From Shinella sp. XGS7 (lineage in GTDB: Bacteria; Pseudomonadota; Gammaproteobacteria; Burkholderiales; Burkholderiaceae_C): DNA of 64,000 nucleotides. The stretch is from the NCBI RefSeq assembly GCF_020535565.1, contig NZ_CP084758.1:4229001-4293000 (forward strand), read 5' to 3'. Numbering within the stretch: position 1 is the stretch's first letter; each line of letters starts with the position of its first letter. The notes below the pieces were generated by a model. It searched no databases. It worked only from the letters and a program-made list of their open reading frames with translations, and had not been told where the DNA came from. Of the stretch, positions 36,246 through 44,143 are shown in pieces. The position numbers were made by a program, and so were the translations under genes.

Positions 36246-37018
36246 CACCACACGCCTCCGGGGTAGGCGCGCTGCAGATACTGCATGGTGGCCAGCATAT
36301 GGCCCATATGCTCGCTGTGGATGCCGCGGCGGCCCTGGCTCTGGTAGGCGCTGTCCTTGGGGAGCTCCAGGCCGGCCTCGGTCAGCACCTCGAAGAACTG
36401 GGCGCGCCAGTCCTCCTTGAGCGAGGCCCAGTCCGGGCCCAGGCCCTGGGCGGCGGCGGCGGCATCGACCGCATCGCTGTCGAAGAGCTCGTTGCAGTAG
36501 GGCCAGAGCGTGCCGAGCGCGGCGCGCATGCGGGCGCTGGATTCCTCGGTGCCGTCGCCCAGGCGCAGCACCCAGTCGGCGGCGTGCTGCTGGTGGTAGG
36601 CGGCTTCCTTGACGGCCTTGCCGGCAATGGCGGCCAGCTCGGCGTCGCTGGAGCCCTCGAGCCGGCGCCACAGCAGCAGCAGCCAGGTGGAGACTGCGAA
36701 GTTGCGCAGCACGGTGAAGGCGAAGTCGCCACGCGGCAACTCCATCAGCACCGGGTTCAGGTACTGGCGCTCGTCGCGCAGAAAGGCGAGCTGGTCCTCG
36801 TCATGCCCCTGGCCGTCCAACCGGGCGGCGTGGGTCAGCAGGGCGCGGGCCTGGCCCAGCAGGTCCAGGGCCATGTTCGACAGGGCCAGATCCTCCTCGA
36901 GGATGGGCGCATGCCCGCTCCACTCGCAGATGCGCTGGGCCAGCACCAGGCAGCTGTCGCCCAGGCGCAGCAGGTAGTGGACTTGGGGGCTTTCGCCCAC
37001 TTGGATGGAAGCCGTCAT
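36245..37018 (-). CDS. paaC: PaaC: structural subunit of phenylacetyl-CoA epoxidase
   Basis: A 257-residue ferritin-like helical protein with VHYLLRLGDSCLVLAQRICEWSGHAPILEEDLALSNMALDLLGQAR at the start and AAYHQQHAADWVLRLGDGTEES in the middle. It pairs with PaaA in the heterodimeric core and lacks a functional di-iron site in characterised systems. The chosen ATG is 16 bases after the paaB stop. The end HSEHMGHMLATMQYLQRAYPGGVW is typical of the family. Confidence 0.96.
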   Translation of the reverse strand: MTASIQVGESPQVHYLLRLGDSCLVLAQRICEWSGHAPILEEDLALSNMALDLLGQARALLTHAARLDGQGHDEDQLAFLRDERQYLNPVLMELPRGDFAFTVLRNFAVSTWLLLLWRRLEGSSDAELAAIAGKAVKEAAYHQQHAADWVLRLGDGTEESSARMRAALGTLWPYCNELFDSDAVDAAAAAQGLGPDWASLKEDWRAQFFEVLTEAGLELPKDSAYQSQGRRGIHSEHMGHMLATMQYLQRAYPGGVW

Positions 37019-37034
37019 CGTGCCGCTCCGCGCT

Positions 37035-37331
37035 TTACATGTGGTTGACCGACTCGGGCAGCTCGTAGAAGGTGGGGTGGCGGTACACCTTGTCTTCCAT
37101 GGGGTCGAAGTACATGCCCTTCTCGCCCGGGTCCGAGGCCACGATCTGGCTGGACAGCACCACCCAGATGCTGGTGCCTTCCTGGCGGCGGGTGTAGACG
37201 TCGCGTGCCATCTGCAGGGCCATCTTGGCGTCGGCGGCGTGCAGGCTGCCGCAATGCTTGTGGTCCAGGCCCGCCTTGCTGCGGACAAAGACTTCCCACA
37301 GCGGCCATTCGTTTTGGGTGTTCGCGCTCAT
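37035..37331 (-). CDS. paaB: PaaB: small subunit of phenylacetyl-CoA epoxidase
   Basis: A 98-residue protein, the usual PaaB length, with [28 protein letters not shown] and [18 protein letters not shown]. It bridges PaaAC heterodimers in the characterised enzyme. The start overlaps the paaA stop as ATGA, and a longer reading upstream is only antisense-like sequence inside paaA. Confidence 0.97.
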   Translation of the reverse strand: MSANTQNEWPLWEVFVRSKAGLDHKHCGSLHAADAKMALQMARDVYTRRQEGTSIWVVLSSQIVASDPGEKGMYFDPMEDKVYRHPTFYELPESVNHM

Positions 37332-38329
37332 GCTGCTTGTTCCTTGGTAGCTTGTTTGCGGGCATGCGCCAGGGCGGCCTCGCGCACCCAGGCTCCGTCT
37401 TCCCAGGCCTTGACGCGAGCGCCCAGGCGTTCGCGATTCAGCGGCCCCTCGCCATTGACCACGCGCCAGAACTCGGACCAATCGATCTTGCCGAAGTCAT
37501 GGGCCTCGCGCTCGGCGTTCCACTTCAGATCGGGGTCGGGCAGCGTGATGCCCAGGATCTCGGCCTGGGGCACGGTGGCGTCCACGAACTTCTGGCGCAG
37601 CTGGTCATTGGTGACGCGCTTGATGCCCCAGCGTATGGACTGCTCGGAGTTGGGCGAATCCTTGTCCTCGGGGCCGAACATCATCAGCGAGGGCCACCAC
37701 CAGCGGTTCAGCGCATCCTGCACCATGGCCTTCTGCGCCGGCGTGCCCTTCACCATGCGCATCAGGGCATCATAACCCTGGCGCTGGTGGAAACTCTCTT
37801 CCTTGCAGATGCGCACCATGGCCCGCGCATAGGGGCCGTAGGAACAGCGCTGCAGCGGCACCTGGTTCATGATGGCCGCGCCATCGACCAGCCAGCCGAT
37901 CGCGCCGATATCGGCCCAGGTCAGCGTCGGATAGTTGAAGATCGAGGAATATTTCGCCTTGCCGGAATGCAGCTGCTCGTACATCTGGTCGCGGCTGATG
38001 CCGAGCGTTTCGGCGGCGCAGTAGAGATAGAGGCCGTGGCCCGCCTCGTCCTGCACCTTGGCAAGCAGGATCGCCTTGCGCTCCAGCGTTGGCGCGCGGG
38101 TGATCCAGTTGCCCTCCGGCAGCTGGCCGACGATTTCGGAATGGGCATGCTGGCTGATCTGGCGCACCAGCGTCTTGCGGTAACCTTCCGGCATCCATTC
38201 CTTCGGCTCGATGAAATCGCCCGCGGCGATGCGGGCCTCGAAGGCCGCCTCGCGCTGCGCCTCCTCGGCGCTCTTGATCTTGCTGCTGGGAGCGTCCTGG
38301 GGGCCGACGCTCATCGCCTGGGTGTACAT
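37328..38329 (-). CDS. paaA: PaaA: catalytic subunit of phenylacetyl-CoA epoxidase
   Basis: A 333-residue ferritin-like di-iron protein. Ligand-bearing motifs include [20 protein letters not shown] and [20 protein letters not shown] (Glu and Glu-x-x-His pattern). It epoxidises the ring of phenylacetyl-CoA. It begins [12 protein letters not shown] and lies 39 bases after paaK. Between about 37870 and 38240 the codons shift from CTG/GTG/GAG to CTC/GTC/GAA/ACG, while the protein stays full length and in frame. Confidence 0.96.
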   Translation of the reverse strand: MYTQAMSVGPQDAPSSKIKSAEEAQREAAFEARIAAGDFIEPKEWMPEGYRKTLVRQISQHAHSEIVGQLPEGNWITRAPTLERKAILLAKVQDEAGHGLYLYCAAETLGISRDQMYEQLHSGKAKYSSIFNYPTLTWADIGAIGWLVDGAAIMNQVPLQRCSYGPYARAMVRICKEESFHQRQGYDALMRMVKGTPAQKAMVQDALNRWWWPSLMMFGPEDKDSPNSEQSIRWGIKRVTNDQLRQKFVDATVPQAEILGITLPDPDLKWNAEREAHDFGKIDWSEFWRVVNGEGPLNRERLGARVKAWEDGAWVREAALAHARKQATKEQAA

Positions 38330-38368
38330 GGATGAACTCCTTGCTGGCTCGCTGCTGCGGGGAAAGGC

Positions 38369-39685
38369 TCAGGCGCCCTTGGGGCGCTTGTCGACCACAC
38401 GCCGGGCCTTGCCGACCAGGGTGCGCTCGATGGAATCGGGCTGACCGATGATGACCTTGGTGGACACGCCGATCAGGGTCTTGATGCGGTGCTGCAGGGA
38501 CTTGGCGATGGCCGCCGTGTCCGCGCTGCCCACGGCCGCGGCCTGCAGCTCGCAGTGCACCGCCACCTCGTCCAGATGACCGTCGCGGCTGACCACGATC
38601 TGGTACTGGCCGCTGAGCTGGGCCTCTTGCAGCACCAGCTCTTCGATCTGCGTCGGGAAGACGTTGACGCCGCGCAGGATCATCATGTCGTCGGAGCGGC
38701 CCGTGACCTTTTCCATGCGGCGCATGGAGCGGGCGGTGCCGGGCAGGAGCCTTGTCAGGTCGCGCGTGCGGTAGCGGATGATCGGCAGGCCTTCCTTGGT
38801 GAGCGTCGTGAAGACCAGCTCGCCGATCTCGCCGTCCGGCAGCACTTCGCCGGTCTCGGGATGGATGATCTCGGGGTAGAAATGGTCTTCCCAGATATGC
38901 AGGCCGTCCTTCGTCTCGACGCATTCGTTGGCGACGCCCGGGCCCATGACTTCCGAGAGGCCGTAGATGTCGACGGCATGCATGTCGAAGGCCTGTTCGA
39001 TTTCCTCGCGCATGGCGTTCGTCCAGGGTTCGGCGCCGAAAATGCCGACGGCGAGCGAGCTTTCGCGCGGATCGATGCCGTGTCTGCGGAATTCGTCGAG
39101 GATGGAGAGCATGTAGGAGGGCGTCACCATGATGATGCGCGGCTTGAAATCCTGCATCAGCGTGACTTGGCGTTCCGTCATGCCGCCGGAGATCGGCACG
39201 ACCGTGCAGCCGAGCTTTTCCGCGCCATAGTGCGCGCCGAGACCGCCGGTGAAGAGGCCGTAGCCGTAGGCGACATGCACGATGTCGCCGGCCCGGCCAC
39301 CCGAGGCGCGGATGGAGCGCGCGACGACGGTCGCCCAGGTGTCGATATCGTTCCTGGTGTAGCCGACGACGGTCGGCTTGCCCGTGGTGCCGGAGGAGGC
39401 ATGGATGCGCGCGAGCTTTTCACGCGGCACGGCGAACATGCCGAAGGGGTAGGTGTCGCGCAGGTCCTTCTTGGTGGTGAAGGGGAATTTTGCGAGGTCG
39501 GACAGCGTCTTCAGGTCCGAAGGGTGCACGCCCTTGGCGTCGAAAGCCGCCTTGTAGTGCGGCACGTTCTCGTAAGCGTGCTTGAGGCTCCACTTCAGGC
39601 GCTGCAGCTGCAGGGCCTGCAGCTCGTCCAGGCTGGCTTTCTCGATGGCTTCCAGATCGCCGGGGGCGGGGGTCTTCACGGGCAT
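38369..39685 (-). CDS. paaK: PaaK: phenylacetate-CoA ligase
   Basis: A 438-residue adenylate-forming ligase that makes phenylacetyl-CoA, the entry step. The phosphate loop IHASSGTTGKPTVVGYTRNDID, the A5-type motif YGLSEVMGPGVANEC and the C-terminal lid GRSDDMMILRGVNVFPTQIE are all present. The ends of the gene use the local codon style, but about 38745-39570 uses CTC, GTC, GAA and TCG heavily (for example around GIFGAEPW and YGLSEVMG), a style typical of Rhizobiaceae. The reading frame is unbroken across both boundaries. Confidence 0.96.
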   Translation of the reverse strand: MPVKTPAPGDLEAIEKASLDELQALQLQRLKWSLKHAYENVPHYKAAFDAKGVHPSDLKTLSDLAKFPFTTKKDLRDTYPFGMFAVPREKLARIHASSGTTGKPTVVGYTRNDIDTWATVVARSIRASGGRAGDIVHVAYGYGLFTGGLGAHYGAEKLGCTVVPISGGMTERQVTLMQDFKPRIIMVTPSYMLSILDEFRRHGIDPRESSLAVGIFGAEPWTNAMREEIEQAFDMHAVDIYGLSEVMGPGVANECVETKDGLHIWEDHFYPEIIHPETGEVLPDGEIGELVFTTLTKEGLPIIRYRTRDLTRLLPGTARSMRRMEKVTGRSDDMMILRGVNVFPTQIEELVLQEAQLSGQYQIVVSRDGHLDEVAVHCELQAAAVGSADTAAIAKSLQHRIKTLIGVSTKVIIGQPDSIERTLVGKARRVVDKRPKGA

Positions 39686-39710
39686 GGGTCTTGTCTCCTC
39701 GGTGTGTTCG

Positions 39711-40151
39711 TCAGCCGGCCGCCAGGCCCGGCACCACGGGCTTGCCCTTGATGCGGTAGGAGCGGCCGCGGAACACCGCGATCAGTTCGTCGCGCTGATT
39801 GCGCACGGTGATGTCGTAGACGCCGGTGCGGCCCGCCAGCGAGACTTCGCTGGCCACGGCCGTCAGCCGGTCGCCGGCCCGGCTGGGCGCGACGATGTCC
39901 ACATTGAAACCCGATGCCACGGTCAGCTCGTTGTACGAGTTGCAGGCAAAGGCGAATGCCGAGTCGGCCAGGGTCGTGACCAGGCCGCCATGGCAGATAT
40001 CGAAGCCGTTGAGCATGTCCTCGCGCACCGTCATGGCCACGCTGGCGCTGCCCGGCCCCACGGTCAGGATCTCCATGCCCAGGCCGGTGCTGGCGCGGTC
40101 ATTGGCCAGCATGCCGTCGCGCACCGCTTCTGCGATTTCTTGGGGTGTCAT
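39711..40151 (-). CDS. paaI: PaaI: hotdog-fold thioesterase of the phenylacetate pathway
   Basis: A 146-residue hotdog thioesterase. The motif FDICHGGLVTTLADSAFAFACN carries the conserved His-Gly-Gly and the catalytic Asp. PaaI hydrolyses ring-hydroxylated phenylacetyl-CoA and rescues CoA from dead-end intermediates. The ATG at 40151 lies eight bases after the paaG stop; a TTG four codons upstream is less likely. Confidence 0.94.
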   Translation of the reverse strand: MTPQEIAEAVRDGMLANDRASTGLGMEILTVGPGSASVAMTVREDMLNGFDICHGGLVTTLADSAFAFACNSYNELTVASGFNVDIVAPSRAGDRLTAVASEVSLAGRTGVYDITVRNQRDELIAVFRGRSYRIKGKPVVPGLAAG

Positions 40152-40159
40152 GGCGGGGC

Positions 40160-40984
40160 TCAACGGTCGGTGAAGCTGGGCTTGCGCTTTTCCAGGAAGG
40201 CGCGGGTGCCCTCCTGGTAGTCACCGGCAAAGCCCAGGCGGCTTTGCAGCAGGGCCTCGTTGCGCAGCGCCGCCTCGAAGTCCAACAGCAGGGCGTCATC
40301 CAGGGCCTGGCGCGTGGCGGCCAGGGCCTTGACCGGCATGGCGGCCAGCTTCTGCGCCAGGGCCATGGCCTCGGCGGCCAGCTCGGCATCCGGCAGGGCG
40401 CGGTAGATCAGGCCGATGCGCTGGGCCTCGGCGGCGGGCAGCTTGTCGCCCAGCAGGGCCAGCTCCAGGGCCTTGGCCCGGCCCACCAGACGCGGCAGCA
40501 GCCAGGTGCCGCCGCAGTCCGGCACCAGGCCGATCTTGGAGAAGGCCTGGATGAAGCTGGCGCTCTCGGCCGCCAGCACCAGATCGCAGCCCAGGGCCAG
40601 GCTGGCGCCGGCGCCGGCCGCCACCCCGTTGACCGCGGCGATCACCGGGATGGGCATGGCGCGCAGGCTCAGGGCCAGGGGGATGTAGTAGTTGTTGAGC
40701 AGATGGCCGATGTCCTTGGGCGCCTCGCCGGCCGCCATGGGCGGCTTGATCAGCGGGTCGGACAGGTCCTGACCGGCACAGAAGCCCCGGCCCGCACCCG
40801 TGATCAGCACGCAGCGCACGCTGGCGTCGCGCGCGGCGGCCTCCAGGGCATCGCGCAGCTGCACCAGCAGGGCCGTGGTAAAGGCATTCAGGGCCTGAGG
40901 CCGGTTCAGGGTGAGCAGGCGCACGGCGCCTTCCTGCTCGATCTTCAGCAAGGCCTCGTCCGGGCCTGTGGATGCTGGGGTCAT
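40160..40984 (-). CDS. paaG: PaaG: 1,2-epoxyphenylacetyl-CoA isomerase
   Basis: A 274-residue crotonase-family enzyme. Oxyanion-hole segments are GAGRGFCAGQDLSD and VNGVAAGAGASLALGCDLVLAAE, and the active-site region is FSKIGLVPDCGGTWLLPRLVGRA. It isomerises the ring epoxide to the oxepin-CoA opened by PaaZ. It is the first gene of the leftward operon and lies about 60 bases from the operator palindrome. Confidence 0.95.
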   Translation of the reverse strand: MTPASTGPDEALLKIEQEGAVRLLTLNRPQALNAFTTALLVQLRDALEAAARDASVRCVLITGAGRGFCAGQDLSDPLIKPPMAAGEAPKDIGHLLNNYYIPLALSLRAMPIPVIAAVNGVAAGAGASLALGCDLVLAAESASFIQAFSKIGLVPDCGGTWLLPRLVGRAKALELALLGDKLPAAEAQRIGLIYRALPDAELAAEAMALAQKLAAMPVKALAATRQALDDALLLDFEAALRNEALLQSRLGFAGDYQEGTRAFLEKRKPSFTDR

Positions 40985-41040
40985 GGTTTGTCTCGCTCCA
41001 TCGCCGCCGTCTTGTCTTGCCTGGGGTCAAGCATTCATTG

Positions 41041-41054
41041 ACCGACCGGTCGGT
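41041..41054. promoter_or_regulatory. PaaR-type operator between paaG and paaY
   Basis: A perfect 14-base palindrome, ACCGACCGGTCGGT, in the 159-base gap between the divergent paaG and paaY starts. TetR-family PaaR proteins of Burkholderiales bind sites of this kind, so both directions are probably repressed by the 33981-34595 product until phenylacetyl-CoA accumulates. The palindrome is seen; the protein match is inferred. I saw no second copy elsewhere in the cluster. Confidence 0.75.
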
Positions 41055-41143
41055 AGATAGTAAGGTCCACCTTGATTTGGCGCAAGAGCCCAGACCCTGC
41101 AAAGTCCTAGCAAAAACCCCTAGCCCGCCACCCGGAGCCCGAT

Positions 41144-41815
41144 ATGCCCTGCTATGCCATCGATGGCCTGATCCCCGTCGTTCACCCCAGCGCTTACGTC
41201 CACCCCACGGCGGTGCTGATCGGCGACGTCGTGATCGGTCCGGGCTGCTATATCGGCCCCTGCGCCTCGCTGCGCGGGGATTTCGGCCGCATCGTGATCC
41301 AGGAGGGCGCCAATGTGCAGGACAGCTGCGTGGTGCACGGCTTTCCCAAGTCCGAGACCGTGGTGGAGCGAAACGGCCATATCGGCCATGGCGCGGTGCT
41401 GCACGGCTGCGTGGTGCGCCACGACGCCCTGGTGGGCATGAACGCCGTGGTGATGGACGAGGCCGAGGTGGGCGCCTTCAGCATCGTGGCCGCCTGCGCC
41501 TTTGTACGGGCGGGCCAGAAGCTGCCCGAGAAGTCCTTGATCGCCGGCCTGCCGGCCAAGGTCATGCGCGAGCTCAGCGAGGACGAGATGCGCTGGAAGC
41601 GCCAGGGCACCGAGACCTACCAGCAGCTCACCCGCCGCTGCCAGGCCAGCCTGGTGGAGGTGCAGCCCCTGGCCGCCGAGGAGGCCGAACGCCCGCGCCT
41701 GCCAGACAGCGACTACGGCACCCTGCAGGCGCTCAAGCGCAACGCGGGCTCGGGCGGAACGGGCGCCTTGGATGGCTCGGGCGGCTCGGGCGGCTCGGGC
41801 GGCTCCTCCGCCTGA
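41144..41815 (+). CDS. paaY: PaaY: hexapeptide-repeat thioesterase of the gamma-carbonic anhydrase family
   Basis: A 223-residue left-handed beta-helix protein. Metal-site histidines are His65 (CVVHGFPKS), His82 and His87 (GHGAVLHGC), the spacing of gamma-carbonic anhydrases and of PaaY. PaaY has thioesterase activity on hydroxyphenylacetyl-CoA by-products. The last 20 or so residues are a Gly/Ser tail encoded by near-perfect 9-base repeats that is not part of the fold. It is divergent from paaG and shares its control region. Confidence 0.93.
   Translation: MPCYAIDGLIPVVHPSAYVHPTAVLIGDVVIGPGCYIGPCASLRGDFGRIVIQEGANVQDSCVVHGFPKSETVVERNGHIGHGAVLHGCVVRHDALVGMNAVVMDEAEVGAFSIVAACAFVRAGQKLPEKSLIAGLPAKVMRELSEDEMRWKRQGTETYQQLTRRCQASLVEVQPLAAEEAERPRLPDSDYGTLQALKRNAGSGGTGALDGSGGSGGSGGSSA
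41774..41809 (+). repeat. 9-base tandem repeat coding for the PaaY Gly/Ser tail
   Basis: GGCTCGGGC occurs three times in a row (41774-41800), followed by a fourth, partly changed unit (GGCTCCTCC). Each unit codes Gly-Ser-Gly. Such arrays change length by slippage without breaking the frame. Confidence 0.8.
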
Positions 41816-41834
41816 GCCCGCAAGCCCGCCCGGC

Positions 41835-42752
41835 TCAGCCCGCCGCCGCGCCCTCGCCCCGGCCGCGCTGCATGGGCTTGTAGGGCCGCGGCGCCGTGGG
41901 TTCGGCCGCCACCATGCCCTGGCTGCGTGCGGTCGCGGCCTGGCTGAGCGGCGCGATCAGACGGGCCTCGGGCAGGTTGTGCCAGTAGCGCTGGGGCATT
42001 TCCTTGCGCATCTGGGCCAGCTTGAGCCGGGCCGGGTTGAAGATGTGCTGGTAATAGGTGAGCCAGAGCGCGGCGCCGGCATCGGGCGCGGGTGCCTCCT
42101 CGCGGCGGGCGCCGGGGCGGAACTGCAGGGCCCGGCCGTCCCACTCCACGCAGCGCTCGGGCGTGAGGATGGCCCAGCGCATCTGGGCGAAGCGGCGCCG
42201 GAAGAAGTCGGCATTCGCCTCCACGATATGGTGCTGGGGTTCGAACCAGGCGATGTGCCGCGGCTCTTCGCCCGGCTGCCCGCCCGGAACCTCGCCCGGC
42301 AGCCCGCCCGTCTGGCCGCCCTCCTCTCCCTCCCACACCGGGGTGAAGCGCACAAAGGCCCGCATCTTGTGGATGTCGCGGTCCACCGCGCGCGCCATGC
42401 CCTCGGCCAGGCGCCAGTCGGGGTCCAGCGGATCGCCGCGCAGGCGCGGCTCATGGGTCAGGCGCCAGAGCAGGCGGTACATCAGGGCAAAGCGGCGCGG
42501 CTCGCGGTGCAGCAGCACGCGCTCGCACAGGGCCACAAAGGCCGGCGGCACCCGCACCAGGGAGGCCGGCGGCTGGGGGGCTTCGGCCGCGGCCGACGCA
42601 TCGAGCTCTGAGTCAGTGCCCCAGAGCGTGCCTTCATCCTCGCAGGACCAGATCAGGGCTTCGGGCGGCACGCCCTGCACCAGCAGGCGACGCGCCGCAT
42701 GTTTGAAGCCGGCGATGTCGGTGGGGCCGTCGAGATGAATGGTCTGGGGCAT
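41835..42752 (-). CDS. Radical-SAM-linked putative DNA-metabolism protein (TIGR03915/DUF4130 type), unfused
   Basis: A 305-residue protein. The N-terminus MPQTIHLDGPTDIAGFKHAARRLL and the block PLDPDWRLAEGMARAVDRDIHKMRAFVRFTPV identify the family that accompanies a particular radical SAM protein in bacteria and is often fused to a UdgX-like uracil-DNA-binding domain. The middle FEPQHHIVEANADFFRRRFAQMRWAILTP and LWLTYYQHIFNPARLKLAQMRKEMPQRYWHNLPEARLI are intact. It ends in a basic, Pro-rich tail (PRPYKPMQRGRG) where a UdgX domain would begin, so that domain is missing. A Gly/Pro repeat insertion (about residues 168-186) is local. It follows the radical SAM gene by 40 bases. The reaction is unknown. 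Confidence 0.82.
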   Translation of the reverse strand: MPQTIHLDGPTDIAGFKHAARRLLVQGVPPEALIWSCEDEGTLWGTDSELDASAAAEAPQPPASLVRVPPAFVALCERVLLHREPRRFALMYRLLWRLTHEPRLRGDPLDPDWRLAEGMARAVDRDIHKMRAFVRFTPVWEGEEGGQTGGLPGEVPGGQPGEEPRHIAWFEPQHHIVEANADFFRRRFAQMRWAILTPERCVEWDGRALQFRPGARREEAPAPDAGAALWLTYYQHIFNPARLKLAQMRKEMPQRYWHNLPEARLIAPLSQAATARSQGMVAAEPTAPRPYKPMQRGRGEGAAAG

Positions 42753-42792
42753 GGGAACTCCTGTGGCGCTCAGGCTCGATTCAGGTTCGAAA

Positions 42793-44043
42793 TCAGGCGA
42801 ACAGCTCGCCCTGGCGCGGCGGCAGCAGGGCCGCAGGCGCGCCCGGGCCGCGGCTGGTCGGACGGTGGCCGTCCAGCAGCACAAAGGGCAGCAGCTTGCT
42901 CAGGTTCAGCCGCGCGCGGCGCAGATCCTCCAGGCGCAGGCGGCGCACCTGCCGCGCCTGCAGCAGACGCTCCACCATGCCCGGCCCCAGGCCCGGCACG
43001 CGCAGCATCAGCTCGCGCGGCGCACTGTTCAGGTCTACCGGGAAGCGCGCCGGATGCGCCAGGGCCCAGGCCAGCTTGGGGTCCACGTCCAGGCGCAGCA
43101 GACCCTGACCGTCCAGGGCCAGTTCCTCGTGCGCATAGCCATAAAAGCGCATCAGCCAGTCGGCCTGGTAGAGCCGGTGCTCGCGCAGCAGGGGCGGCGG
43201 CTTGAGCGGCAGGGCTTGCGCCGCGTCGGGAATGGGACTGAAGGCCGAGTAATAGACCCGGCGCATGCGGTAGCCGCGGTAGAGCGCGGCGCTGGTGGCC
43301 AGGATGCTGCGGTCATCGCTGCCATCCGCGCCCACGATCATCTGCGTGCTCTGGCCCGCGGGCGCGAAGCGCGGCGGGCGCGCCGGCCGCGGCCGGGCGC
43401 CGGGCAGCACGCGGATGGGCTGCACTGCCGGCTCGCGCGCGGCCTCGATGCCGCTGCGCAAGCGCCCCATGGAGCGGCGGATGGCCTGGCCGTCTTTCTC
43501 GGGCGCCAGCGCACGCAGGCCCTGTTCGCTGGGCAGCTCGATATTGATGCTCAGCCGGTCGGCATAGCGGCCGGCACGCTCCAGCAGCTCGGCACTGGCA
43601 TCGGGAATGGTCTTGAGATGGATGTAGCCGCGAAAGCCATGGACCTCGCGCAGCTGGCGCGCCACCTCCACCACCTGCTCCATGGTGTAGTCCGGGCTCT
43701 TGACGATGCCGCTGGACAGAAACAGCCCCTCGATGCAGTTGCGGCGGTAGAAGTCCAGGGTCAGCTGCACCACCTCCTCCACCCGGAAACGCGCGCGCGG
43801 CACATTGCTGCTGGCGCGGTTGACGCAGTAGAGGCAGTCGTACTGGCAATGGTTGGTCAGCAGGACCTTGAGCAGGGAGATGCAGCGGCCATCCGGCGCA
43901 TAGCTGTGGCAGATGCCCATGCCTTCGGTGGAGCCCAGGCCGCGGCCATCGGCCGAGTCGCGCTTGTCCGTGCCGCTGGAGGCACAGGAGGCGTCGTACT
44001 TGGCGGCGTCGGCCAGGATGGCCAGTTTGCGTTTCAGGTCCAC
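42793..44043 (-). CDS. Putative DNA modification/repair radical SAM protein (TIGR03916 type)
   Basis: A 416-residue protein starting with GTG (MDLKRKLAILADAAKYDASC). The radical SAM cluster is Cys66-x3-Cys70-x2-Cys73 in TNHCQYDCLYC; three more cysteines (Cys20, Cys45, Cys54) lie just before it. A central region with IHLKTIPDASAELL and QMIVGADGSDDRSIL follows, and the C-terminus holds a helix-hairpin-helix (FPVDLNSAPRELMLRVPGLGPGMVERLL) expected to contact DNA. The family is always paired with the 41835-42752 type of protein. A LexA box lies 28 bases upstream, so DNA-damage induction is likely. The chemistry is unknown. Confidence 0.88.
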   Translation of the reverse strand: MDLKRKLAILADAAKYDASCASSGTDKRDSADGRGLGSTEGMGICHSYAPDGRCISLLKVLLTNHCQYDCLYCVNRASSNVPRARFRVEEVVQLTLDFYRRNCIEGLFLSSGIVKSPDYTMEQVVEVARQLREVHGFRGYIHLKTIPDASAELLERAGRYADRLSINIELPSEQGLRALAPEKDGQAIRRSMGRLRSGIEAAREPAVQPIRVLPGARPRPARPPRFAPAGQSTQMIVGADGSDDRSILATSAALYRGYRMRRVYYSAFSPIPDAAQALPLKPPPLLREHRLYQADWLMRFYGYAHEELALDGQGLLRLDVDPKLAWALAHPARFPVDLNSAPRELMLRVPGLGPGMVERLLQARQVRRLRLEDLRRARLNLSKLLPFVLLDGHRPTSRGPGAPAALLPPRQGELFA

Positions 44044-44071
44044 GGTGAGCTGGGCGGGTCAGGATTGAAGA

Positions 44072-44087
44072 CTGTATAAATATACAG
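44072..44087. promoter_or_regulatory. LexA (SOS) box upstream of the radical SAM gene
   Basis: CTGTATAAATATACAG matches the LexA consensus CTGT-N8-ACAG perfectly, with an AT-rich core and the extended symmetrical flanks A and T. It lies 28 bases from the GTG start at 44043 and about 55 bases beyond the end of ybdK, so it controls the leftward pair 44043-41835. No other CTGT-N8-ACAG site was noticed in a promoter position in the window. Confidence 0.85.
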
Positions 44088-44106
44088 TTGCCCAAATCCT
44101 GCCGCC

Positions 44107-44130
44107 AAGCCCGGGCCGCACCCGGGGCTT
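44107..44130. terminator. Hairpin with T-run between the SOS box and ybdK
   Basis: AAGCCCGGG pairs with CCCGGGGCTT (one bulged G) around CCGCA, and TTTT follows on the plus strand. It lies 14 bases beyond the ybdK stop, so it can serve as the ybdK transcript end, although the better T-run is on the opposite strand. Confidence 0.5.
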
Positions 44131-44143
44131 TTCGCGCGCTGAC

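Noticed and set aside
41144-41815. Considered as a housekeeping gamma-carbonic anhydrase that works with DabAB
   Set aside because: Its position divergent from paaG across a PaaR-type operator fits PaaY much better.
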